Shown: in pieces, positions 1-5,536 of the stretch
Layout: each line of letters opens with the position of its first letter
How positions within the stretch are numbered: the first letter of the stretch is position 1
Source: an uncultured Flammeovirgaceae bacterium
GTDB lineage: Bacteria; Bacteroidota; Bacteroidia; Cytophagales; Cyclobacteriaceae
Length of the DNA stretch: 6,039 bases
Direction: 5' to 3'
Assembly (NCBI GenBank): GCA_946886805.1
Contig: CAMPJM010000266.1
Span: 1-6,039, forward strand
Made by a program: the position numbers and the translations under genes
Notes under the pieces: generated by a model
What the model was told of the DNA's origin: nothing
The model's database searches: none
The model's input: the letters and a program-made list of their open reading frames with translations, nothing else

Positions 1-317
1 TTATGGAAGTTTTAAGGATTTTCCACTAAGGATATAAAAAATGATGCGACAGGGTGCTGAGCTATTACTTCCTCTGAAGCATACTTTTCGACCCAGTTTA
101 TGGATTTTCAACCTTTTGATTTAATCTTTGGGTCAGCGGAGCTTCGTGCGGATGAAATCGGGTTGTGAATCCAGAAACGAGGCCACCCGGCCAGAGGGTC
201 ATGAAAACTGCATTGCAGCAGAGCTTTAGGTCGTCTGGCAGATAACTTGAAGCATGAGGTTGGAGATGGCTATTCTCTCCAACTTTTCCGCTTGATCCTT
301 TGAAATGGCCTTCAACT
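1..317. other. Left flank without a convincing gene
   Basis: This stretch lies just downstream of the PL22-type gene, which is transcribed toward it. On the minus strand a 75-codon frame (98-325) is open, but its first codon is TTG, it overlaps the end of the neighbouring gene by 8 bases, and its translation (rich in His, Pro, Cys) resembles no family I know. A second short minus-strand frame (stop at 12-14) is open for about 29 codons but has no ATG. Both frames end in the residues VENP followed by a stop, because a 16-base sequence occurs twice (11-26 and 97-112, 14 of 16 identical, 86 bases apart). The region reads like a decayed or repeated intergenic sequence rather than a functional gene. 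No tRNA-like cloverleaf is seen. Confidence 0.5.
259..283. repeat. 8-bp inverted repeat downstream of the PL22-type gene
   Basis: GTTGGAGA (259-266) and TCTCCAAC (276-283) are perfect inverted repeats around a 9-base loop. They sit 35-59 bases past the stop codon of the minus-strand gene ending at 318. Read on the minus strand, no T-run follows, so this is not a standard intrinsic terminator for that gene. Read on the plus strand it is followed by only four T. It could be an RNA 3'-end stabilising hairpin or chance. Confidence 0.35.
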
Positions 318-1673
318 TTAATCAACTTTTCTGTTCAACCATTCTTCGGGAACTGGAATAATGCAAATATTCAGAGACCGATCATCCTCAGATAACATGG
401 CGGATTGAATTTCTATTTTTGTTCCGTCGGGACTGAAAGTGGGGTGAGGATGGTCAGCAGCCGTGGTTTTATGACCTGTTGATAGCAGCATCATTTCGCG
501 GCTATTTCTGTCGATAAGATAAATATCCCTATTAAAATCATCGCCCACCCCGAATCTTCCATCTGAAGAACCATGTACATGCCAGAGCCCACTTCCTTCT
601 TTTGTCTGCCCTGCGATTGTCATTTCTCTTGAATTGATGTTGACAATTCCAAGTCCGGTTGGCTTTTCTCTGGTTCCTGAGGGACCCCACTCGGTTTCTT
701 GTCCTGGATTGGCGCCTTGAACGTCTGTAGCCTTGGGACTTTCACCGGAAGTCTCGGGAATTTTACGATGACCCATAATAGCAAATGCAACTTCTTCGGG
801 GCCAATTACTGCTTCGTGGGTTACCCATTCATATGGAGCTTCCGGATAAAGAGGCCGCAAACCTGTACCATCGGATTGAACGATCCAAGTACGTTGAGGA
901 GACTTTCCGCCTGTTTCCCAACAAAAGATAATTTGTCCGGGAACCCAGGGATTGCTTTGAATGTGCCCTACCTGAAAAGGAACAGAGACTACATATTTAA
1001 TTTCACCTGTTTCTACATTCATTCCTGCGATACCTCCCGGTCCTTCGCCCATACTCCTGGGGCCAAAATCTTCTTCAATTTCTGTGCCTGCGGGTAGGTG
1101 TTTCATTGCTGCCTCCCGACCCGCTCTAAACCATACCCATTCTTCATCTGCATCGAGCGCCATGTCACCACCTGCTCCAAGTTCAGGAGGCGTTGTGCCA
1201 CATATTCGTTGATATTTGGAAGCTGGTTTTAATTTTCCTTTTTCACTATCCTCAAATAGTTTCTCCAAATCCACCTCTACAATTTCGAGAATATCTCCCT
1301 CCGGGTTGTCCGCAGGCTTTCTCATCAAATAAAGGTTCATCGACTTCCTCGCCACGTTGAGCATGCCCGTATAACCACCTTCAGTAACTTGCACAATATC
1401 ACCTGTTTTCTCATTGACAGCCATTGCTTCTCCTTCTACCCTCTTCGACCGAAAGATTACCCATTTCCCATCAGACGTCCATTGATTATGCGTTGGATAG
1501 ATTTTTGAGTCGCCAGCCGGAGTACTGGTCAGGAAGATCAATTTATGCCCTGTAACGGGATCAATAATCACCTTCCGTTCCGACGGAAAGCGAGTACCGA
1601 TTTGACCGAAAACCGGAGAAAACCACATAATAGCAGCTATTGGGACAAGTATATTTAGAAATAATTTCTTCAT
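318..1673 (-). CDS. Secreted oligogalacturonate lyase-type (PL22-like) beta-propeller protein
   Basis: This 451-residue protein probably cleaves short oligogalacturonides by metal-assisted beta-elimination. Residues 1-23 form a signal peptide (Lys-Lys, hydrophobic core, cleavage near VFG|Q), so it should be periplasmic, unlike the cytoplasmic enterobacterial Ogl. The rest is TolB/WD-like propeller sequence with blade motifs such as WTSDGKWV (65-72) and FSPDGTKI (413-420). Ogl-type landmarks occur in order: VGHIQSNP (235-242), THE (285-287), WHVHGSSDG (364-372), VGDD (376-379) and HPHPTFSPDG (408-417). From my recollection of the Yersinia enzyme (putative base His242; Mn2+ ligands His287, Gln350, His353, His355), the matches are His286, His365, His408 and His410, but the Gln position appears to be Ala405. 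A loop around 308-335 is longer than in Ogl. The ATG at 1673 is supported by the signal peptide. The 105-bp gap to the upstream gene has no visible terminator, so co-transcription with it is plausible. A non-catalytic or altered-specificity homologue is possible. Confidence 0.82.
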   Translation of the reverse strand: MKKLFLNILVPIAAIMWFSPVFGQIGTRFPSERKVIIDPVTGHKLIFLTSTPAGDSKIYPTHNQWTSDGKWVIFRSKRVEGEAMAVNEKTGDIVQVTEGGYTGMLNVARKSMNLYLMRKPADNPEGDILEIVEVDLEKLFEDSEKGKLKPASKYQRICGTTPPELGAGGDMALDADEEWVWFRAGREAAMKHLPAGTEIEEDFGPRSMGEGPGGIAGMNVETGEIKYVVSVPFQVGHIQSNPWVPGQIIFCWETGGKSPQRTWIVQSDGTGLRPLYPEAPYEWVTHEAVIGPEEVAFAIMGHRKIPETSGESPKATDVQGANPGQETEWGPSGTREKPTGLGIVNINSREMTIAGQTKEGSGLWHVHGSSDGRFGVGDDFNRDIYLIDRNSREMMLLSTGHKTTAADHPHPTFSPDGTKIEIQSAMLSEDDRSLNICIIPVPEEWLNRKVD

Positions 1674-1778
1674 CGGTTTATTAAAAATTGTTTAACATCA
1701 ATCCATCTTATATTTCAACTTCGTCTGCTTTTTAAAAATGTTAATCGGCAACTATGCAGTATAGCAAGAGCAAACCCA

Positions 1779-3170
1779 TCATTTTTCCTCAAAGATCGGA
1801 GCGTCTGTATCAATTTTTTCCGAATAAAATTGCACAGCACTGTCATTCATTTTAGGATGTGTATTTTTCAACAATTCTATCATTTCGGCACCGGCCAAAA
1901 GCACAGGGCCATACCCATGTGCAGCATAAACGCTCACCGGACGGTAATAATAAAATGCAGGATCAAAACCCATTCCGGTACCAACGCAAGTTCCCTCTAC
2001 CTGGCCTTTTTCATTTACCTTGGAAGCCACTGCGTTCCATGCCAGACACACCATTGGCCCATAGGCTTTGGCATCGACATAGCCAAGATTGATAGCTCTT
2101 GCTACAGAATAGGCAAAAATAGCAGTTGCAGAAGTTTCGGCATACGAATCATTTCTATCGATTAGCTGATGCCAGAACCCTTCCCCTGACTGATATTTAG
2201 CCAGACCGTCAATGTGCATTCTCAGGTAATCAAGCACCTTTTCCCTTCCGGAATGGTCTTCTGGCAACACTTCCAACAATTCGATTATGGTCAGGATCGC
2301 CCAGCCGTTCGCCCTTCCCCAATGAAATTGGGGATGCTGGTCCATATCAAGGATCCATGCATGCATGTATAGTCCCTTTTCTTCGTTAAACATACGCTCA
2401 GAAAACTGTAGGACTTGTTTTACCGCATCGTCAAAATATTGATTATCACCCGAATACCTTCCCATTTGAGCCAATGCGGGTACGCTCATAAACAGGTCAT
2501 CCAACCAAAGGGAATTTTTCATTGGTCTGTTTCTCGCCAATGTTCCATCTTCCAAACGTAATTGTTCGTTGCTGATATAGTCAATAAAATTTTCAATCAT
2601 TGGATCGAGCTCGCCTTCGAATCCATATTGTTTTGCCTTAATCATAGCTGCGCACATGGCTCCAGCATCGTCCAACGCATGAGGGTGTAGGACTGATCTC
2701 ATCGGATGGCGAAAACCTGACTGTTTTTCTTCCAGTTCCAAAAATCGGGGATACAAATCTGCCAGCAATTCCATTCGGTCCAAGGTATATTCAGCATATT
2801 TCGGGTCATTGGTTGTTTGAGAAGCCCTCAACATACCCGCATATGTCACGCCCCATTCGTAGCTGATCAATCTGAAATCCCCCTGCTTAAAAGCGACCTC
2901 TTTTGTCTTGCCAATCTTATCAAAATTTGTTATTTCCGTTCCTGATTCAGCATCGATAACGATTGCAGGCGTCGTACCTTCAAGGTAATCATGCACTCTG
3001 TCAAGGGTCTGTATGATTGATTCTTCTGTTGGTATCCCATAGGGGGTTTCATAATCCGGTTTGGTTAAATGCAAGGGAGTATTGGAATCTGTAGCCTTTT
3101 GAGCGTAAACGCTTTTAGTAAATATCAAAAAGATAGATCCTAAAAGGATGATTTTAATTGTTTTTATCAT
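1779..3170 (-). CDS. Secreted GH105-type unsaturated uronyl hydrolase (463 aa)
   Basis: This is an (alpha/alpha)6-barrel hydrolase of the GH88/GH105 group, which removes the 4,5-unsaturated uronic acid left at the non-reducing end by polysaccharide lyases, typically on rhamnogalacturonan or related oligosaccharides. A signal peptide spans 1-23 (cleavage near VYA|Q), giving a periplasmic protein. Family landmarks: HALDDAG (164-170), catalytic-site motif LWLDDLFM (221-228) with Asp224 at the position of YteR Asp143, GLYMHAW (266-272) with His270 matching YteR His189 by exact spacing, HWGRANGW (283-290), YAETSATA (343-350), GTCVGTGMG (393-401) and HGYGPVLLAGAEM (418-430). The residue 11 before Asp224 is Arg213 where YteR has His132. 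About 30 residues follow the barrel (434-463, with NDSAVQFYSEK), a tail I associate with this subgroup. The ATG at 3170 is fixed by the signal peptide. It is preceded on its strand by a terminator-like hairpin and may have its own promoter, though none is clear. Exact substrate is not determined by sequence. Confidence 0.9.
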   Translation of the reverse strand: MIKTIKIILLGSIFLIFTKSVYAQKATDSNTPLHLTKPDYETPYGIPTEESIIQTLDRVHDYLEGTTPAIVIDAESGTEITNFDKIGKTKEVAFKQGDFRLISYEWGVTYAGMLRASQTTNDPKYAEYTLDRMELLADLYPRFLELEEKQSGFRHPMRSVLHPHALDDAGAMCAAMIKAKQYGFEGELDPMIENFIDYISNEQLRLEDGTLARNRPMKNSLWLDDLFMSVPALAQMGRYSGDNQYFDDAVKQVLQFSERMFNEEKGLYMHAWILDMDQHPQFHWGRANGWAILTIIELLEVLPEDHSGREKVLDYLRMHIDGLAKYQSGEGFWHQLIDRNDSYAETSATAIFAYSVARAINLGYVDAKAYGPMVCLAWNAVASKVNEKGQVEGTCVGTGMGFDPAFYYYRPVSVYAAHGYGPVLLAGAEMIELLKNTHPKMNDSAVQFYSEKIDTDAPIFEEK

Positions 3171-3266
3171 GGTGCATTATAGTTTAATTATTTTATTGTG
3201 GTTTAAGTTGATCTTACAAACTTTACTTTTTAAACAGCCTTAATGTCTTAGTTAATTTGAGCCCTT

Positions 3267-3303
3267 AAAAAAGCAGAAAAGTCAGACTCCATCTGACTTC
3301 TCC
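3267..3303 (-). terminator. Intrinsic terminator-like hairpin after the lipoprotein GH105 gene
   Basis: On the minus strand AAGTCAGA and TCTGACTT form a perfect 8-bp stem around a 5-base loop (plus-strand arms 3279-3286 and 3292-3299). The stem can be extended by G-U, A-U and G-C pairs to about 3276/3302. It is followed on the same strand by a run of six T (plus-strand A at 3267-3272). It starts about 35 bases past the stop of the gene ending at 3338, the expected place for its terminator. No T-run follows on the plus strand, so it is oriented for the minus-strand genes. The stem is A/T-rich, so termination may be partial. Confidence 0.6.
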
Positions 3304-3337
3304 CACTAATCCAAACAAACTACTAACAACTTATTTT

Positions 3338-4474
3338 CTACTTCATTTTCATAATCTCGGTCCCAGCAAGCAGAAATGCTCCAAGTCCATAATCTTCGAA
3401 ATCTGGCTTGCTTGTATAGGTTACCGGCTGTCCATCTTTAGGTTCTTTACCTGTGCCTTGAACATAGCCTAAAAAACCGTTTGGATGAACCGCATCATCG
3501 GCCATCGCATTCCAGGCTTTTGCAATAACCGGGGTAAATTTATCCGCATCCAAAAGGCCGTTATTGACACCCCATGCCAATGCATAGGTAAAAAAAGCAG
3601 TACCTGAAGTTTCCTTTCCGCCAAAATGCTCAGGGTCGACCAAGCTTACGTTCCAAAAGCCGTCTTCTCTCTGGAGAGGAACAAGCGCATGTGCCATTTC
3701 GAGGAAATCCTGTTGGTAAACATCATGATGTGGTATATTTTCCGGCACCATGTCCATCACTCTCGCCAGAGCCGCTATTACCCAGCCGTTACCCCTCGAC
3801 CAGTATACATCCTCTCCGTTCGGAGAGGTATAGGGCGGCACAAAATCAGCATCTCTCCACCACAGGCTGTCCTCGGGATTATATAAACCTCCTCCTAGTT
3901 CATTTCTGGTAGTGCTATACAAGTCATACATCTTTTCATAATATTTATCTTCGCCGGTTAAAACGCCCAACTGCGCAAAAATGGGCATGGACATTTGTAT
4001 AGCATCAATCCAGGTCCAGTCATCTGACTTCTCGCTGTTTACCATATTGTCGATTGCGGCTTTAATGGATTTTATTCTTTCCGGTTGAGGATCAATATTG
4101 TACAGCTCTATATAAGTTTGTCCGGCTGTCTGATAATCGGCGTGCCTTACGTTGTCTCCTCCAGATAAACCCCAATTATGACTTTCAGCCCATTCCACGG
4201 CATAATCGTAATACCGCTGTTGCGGATCTGCCCTGTATAAGGCCATAAGTCCTTCATAATATACAGCTCTCGTCCAAATATTACTGGGCCTTGTTTTGTT
4301 CGTCACGATTTCCTTCCCCGGATCGGGCCATTCCGCCATGAAATAATCATTGGCGAGCCTTAATGTCTTTAATATTTTTTTCTCACTCGGCAACTTATCT
4401 GATTGCAATACCAAACAAGAAGAGAGAAGTAAAGATATTCCTACAAAAAATAATGAATTTTTTAAACGAACCAT
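3338..4474 (-). CDS. Lipoprotein GH88/GH105-type unsaturated uronyl hydrolase (378 aa)
   Basis: This is a second hydrolase of the (alpha/alpha)6-barrel GH88/GH105 group, predicted to take 4,5-unsaturated uronic acid off lyase-generated oligosaccharides. The N terminus is a lipoprotein signal: hydrophobic stretch 9-17 and lipobox LSSC ending at Cys20, so it is membrane-anchored in the cell envelope. Landmarks: HADYQTAG (111-118), WTWIDAIQMSMP (153-164) with Asp157 as the likely catalytic acid (YteR Asp143 position), GLYNPEDSLWWRDADF (196-211), YWSRGNGW (224-231) with Arg227 exactly 70 residues after Asp157 as in YteR, KETSGTAFF (287-295), GFLGYVQGTG (333-342) and YGLGAFLLAGTE (362-373). The YteR His189 position falls in the SLWW segment and is not histidine, so substrate contacts differ from the neighbouring GH105 gene. 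These two neighbours are diverged members, not a recent duplication. The ATG at 4474 is supported by the lipoprotein signal; the stop is TAG. It is the first gene of the minus-strand cluster. Pectin- or ulvan-derived oligosaccharides are both conceivable substrates. Confidence 0.9.
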   Translation of the reverse strand: MVRLKNSLFFVGISLLLSSCLVLQSDKLPSEKKILKTLRLANDYFMAEWPDPGKEIVTNKTRPSNIWTRAVYYEGLMALYRADPQQRYYDYAVEWAESHNWGLSGGDNVRHADYQTAGQTYIELYNIDPQPERIKSIKAAIDNMVNSEKSDDWTWIDAIQMSMPIFAQLGVLTGEDKYYEKMYDLYSTTRNELGGGLYNPEDSLWWRDADFVPPYTSPNGEDVYWSRGNGWVIAALARVMDMVPENIPHHDVYQQDFLEMAHALVPLQREDGFWNVSLVDPEHFGGKETSGTAFFTYALAWGVNNGLLDADKFTPVIAKAWNAMADDAVHPNGFLGYVQGTGKEPKDGQPVTYTSKPDFEDYGLGAFLLAGTEIMKMK

Positions 4475-4580
4475 TTTTATTTAACTTAAGAATTGAAATG
4501 CTGTGCTCTATAACCTCGTATTGTTATATCAGCCTAAATTAAAGAAAGTATTATAAATCTTCTGTCCTGTTGTATCCTGA

Positions 4581-4683
4581 AAGATGCTTTTTTCTTAATC
4601 GTGATTTGTCAAATGACTGTCGCAATATTGCCTAACAAAACCGCAAGATCTTCGATTTGTCATGCTGACGAAGGAAGCATCTT
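4581..4683. repeat. Possible dispersed intergenic repeat with inverted ends
   Basis: The ends are inverted copies: AAGATGCTTTTTTC (4581-4594) and GAAGGAAGCATCTT (4670-4683) match at 12 of 14 positions, with 9 bp perfect (AAGATGCTT/AAGCATCTT). Inside, GATTTGTCA occurs twice in direct orientation (4603-4611 and 4654-4662), each followed within 2-3 bases by TGAC, so each copy also contains a GTCA/TGAC inverted pair. The right half (GTCATGCTGACGAAGGAAGC, 4660-4679) resembles repeats I remember between genes in Cytophagales-type genomes. No flanking target duplication is seen, so a mobile origin is not shown. Copy number cannot be judged from one window. Confidence 0.4.
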
Positions 4684-4797
4684 GGAATCCCCTTATCCTG
4701 TTGCCCTTTCTTATAAAGGCACGGCTTACGAGCAGCAGCATTTTAGAAATTTTTGACGAAAATCCTGCATTAGCCTATATCGAAGCGAAGCAAGAAC

Positions 4798-4825
4798 CTT
4801 CCCCGTATCCAAAGTACGGGGCAAG
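4798..4825. repeat. Inverted repeat CCCCGTA/TACGGGG
   Basis: CCCCGTA (4801-4807) and TACGGGG (4815-4821) are perfect 7-bp arms around a 7-base loop. The stem can lengthen to 10 bp (CTT at 4798-4800 with AAG at 4823-4825) if C4822 is bulged. It is followed by further complementary segments (AGCTG 4824-4828 with CAGCT 4835-4839). The higher G/C content than its surroundings fits an inserted or repetitive element. No T-run follows directly. Confidence 0.4.
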
Positions 4826-5001
4826 CTGTTCCCCCAGCTGGCGGCTGACAAAAAACAGTTTTTTGAAATCAAAGACTTTTAAAGCGACGGAGAGCAGATA
4901 GATTTAACTTAAAAGCGATTTCCCCTGCGTCCGACCTATGGCGTGTTGCGTGAGGTGTTGGCAGAAGCTCTGCTTACTAAACTTAGATCCTTTCAGGACA
5001 T

Positions 5002-5045
5002 GGCTTGGTAATGCTTCCAACCTACCCAGAAAGCTTTACCAAACC
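5002..5045. repeat. Imperfect 13-bp inverted repeat
   Basis: GGCTTGGTAATGC (5002-5014) is complementary to GCTTTACCAAACC (5033-5045) at 11 of 13 positions, with an 18-base loop. It lies 8 bases before another hairpin (5054-5078). It may be an RNA structure or part of a degenerate repetitive element. Confidence 0.35.
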
Positions 5046-5053
5046 TTCTCCAT

Positions 5054-5078
5054 TTATTGTCTAATATTTAGGCAATAA
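5054..5078. repeat. Short-loop 11-bp inverted repeat
   Basis: TTATTGTCTAA (5054-5064) and TTAGGCAATAA (5068-5078) pair along 11 positions with one T-G wobble and a 3-base loop (TAT). There is no T-tract on either side, so it is not a standard terminator. Its role is unknown. Confidence 0.4.
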
Positions 5079-5171
5079 TTACCAACGGTGCGTTATCAAA
5101 CTCTAGTGAGGTTTAGCAAAGCAGCTATCATCGTCATTCACCCTCTCACAAAGCAATTCCTATATCGCCGT

Positions 5172-5217
5172 TGCTTGTCTCCTTACAAAAAAATATATTT
5201 TTGTAAGGAGACAAGCA
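5172..5217. repeat. Perfect 20-bp-arm palindrome
   Basis: The left arm TGCTTGTCTCCTTACAAAAA (5172-5191) is exactly complementary to the right arm at 5198-5217, around a 6-base A/T loop (5192-5197). The hairpin is by far the strongest structure in the window. The G/C-containing part is at the base and the A/T part at the tip, the reverse of an intrinsic terminator, and no T-run follows. Since the flanking genes diverge, no terminator is needed here. Possible roles are a repetitive (REP/MITE-like) element, a large operator or a processed RNA hairpin. Confidence 0.85.
5175..5203 (+). promoter_or_regulatory. Weak candidate Bacteroidota promoter inside the palindrome
   Basis: TATTTTTG (5196-5203) fits the Bacteroidota -7 consensus TAnnTTTG. 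A TTG at 5175-5177 lies 18 bases upstream, close to the usual 19-21 spacing for the -33 box. It would read toward the DUF4861 gene, with a leader of more than 300 bases. The match is short and in A/T-rich sequence, so it may be chance. Confidence 0.2.
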
Positions 5218-5337
5218 GGATGCTACAGTATACATTATAAAATTTGAATGCTTAATATAGAGGTGAAAACCATCTAAATAATACCATCTTTAACTTAACT
5301 TACTAACTATGCCAATAATCGGATGAATAATGAAGTG

Positions 5338-5345
5338 TAATTTTG
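5338..5345 (+). promoter_or_regulatory. Weak candidate -7 box (TAATTTTG) upstream of the DUF4861 gene
   Basis: TAATTTTG matches TAnnTTTG exactly and lies about 190 bases before the ATG at 5537. No TTG-type -33 box is found at the expected distance, so support is weak. Confidence 0.2.
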
Positions 5346-5536
5346 TTTTAATTTTCAAGAGTCAGCAATTCTCTTCAAAATCGCTTGCGAGTTTAAACCT
5401 GACTATTAAATATATCACGTTGCGCTTTGTAAATAATAAGAAAACTAAAGGTCAAAGAAAAAGAATTCACATAAAGATCAACTGTAGAATTTTCAGTCAA
5501 AACAATTTAACAACTCGGCATAACCTAAATTATAAA

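Larger units (their letters stand above)
4475..5536. other. Gene-free 1.06-kb divergent intergenic region rich in inverted repeats
   Basis: This separates the minus-strand enzyme cluster from the plus-strand DUF4861 gene, so promoters for both directions should lie here. No convincing coding sequence is present; a 79-codon plus-strand frame (4662-4901) only reads through repeat-like sequence. Structured elements are listed separately (4581-4683, 4798-4825, 5002-5045, 5054-5078, 5172-5217). Smaller hairpin candidates are 4961-4973 (GCAGA/TCTGC), 5098-5114 (AAAC-TC/GA-GTTT with a bulge) and 5352-5380 (AAGAG/CTCTT flanked by TTTT/AAAA). The part from about 5217 to the DUF4861 start is A/T-rich and otherwise featureless. 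I found no good Bacteroidota promoter match (TAnnTTTG) reading toward the minus-strand cluster. Confidence 0.7.

Noticed and set aside
98..325. 75-codon minus-strand frame after the PL22-type gene
   Set aside because: The initiation codon would be TTG, there is no ribosome-binding signal, it overlaps the upstream gene end, and the translation has no recognisable domain, signal or membrane segment. It is more likely repeat-like noncoding sequence.
699..1097. 132-codon plus-strand frame
   Set aside because: It lies wholly antisense to the PL22-type gene, whose motifs and signal peptide are clear; a shadow frame.
1830..2165. Plus-strand frames antisense to the 463-residue GH105 gene
   Set aside because: Antisense shadows of a well-supported enzyme gene, with no signal or domain of their own.
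3626..3912. Plus-strand frames antisense to the lipoprotein GH105 gene
   Set aside because: Same reasoning: antisense shadows within a gene with intact family motifs.
4662..4901. 79-codon plus-strand frame starting in the intergenic repeat
   Set aside because: The start codon lies inside the repeat-like element, the frame runs through hairpins, and the translation shows no domain. It appears to be a chance reading of repetitive DNA.
5172..5217. Palindrome read as an intrinsic terminator
   Set aside because: The stem base is followed by AGGATGC rather than a T-run on the plus strand, and by AACGGCG on the minus strand. The flanking genes also diverge from it.
4475..5536. CRISPR array, tRNA or riboswitch in the long spacer
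   Set aside because: No regularly spaced direct repeats, no tRNA T-arm or acceptor pairing, and no riboswitch core that I recognise; only inverted repeats of varied sequence.
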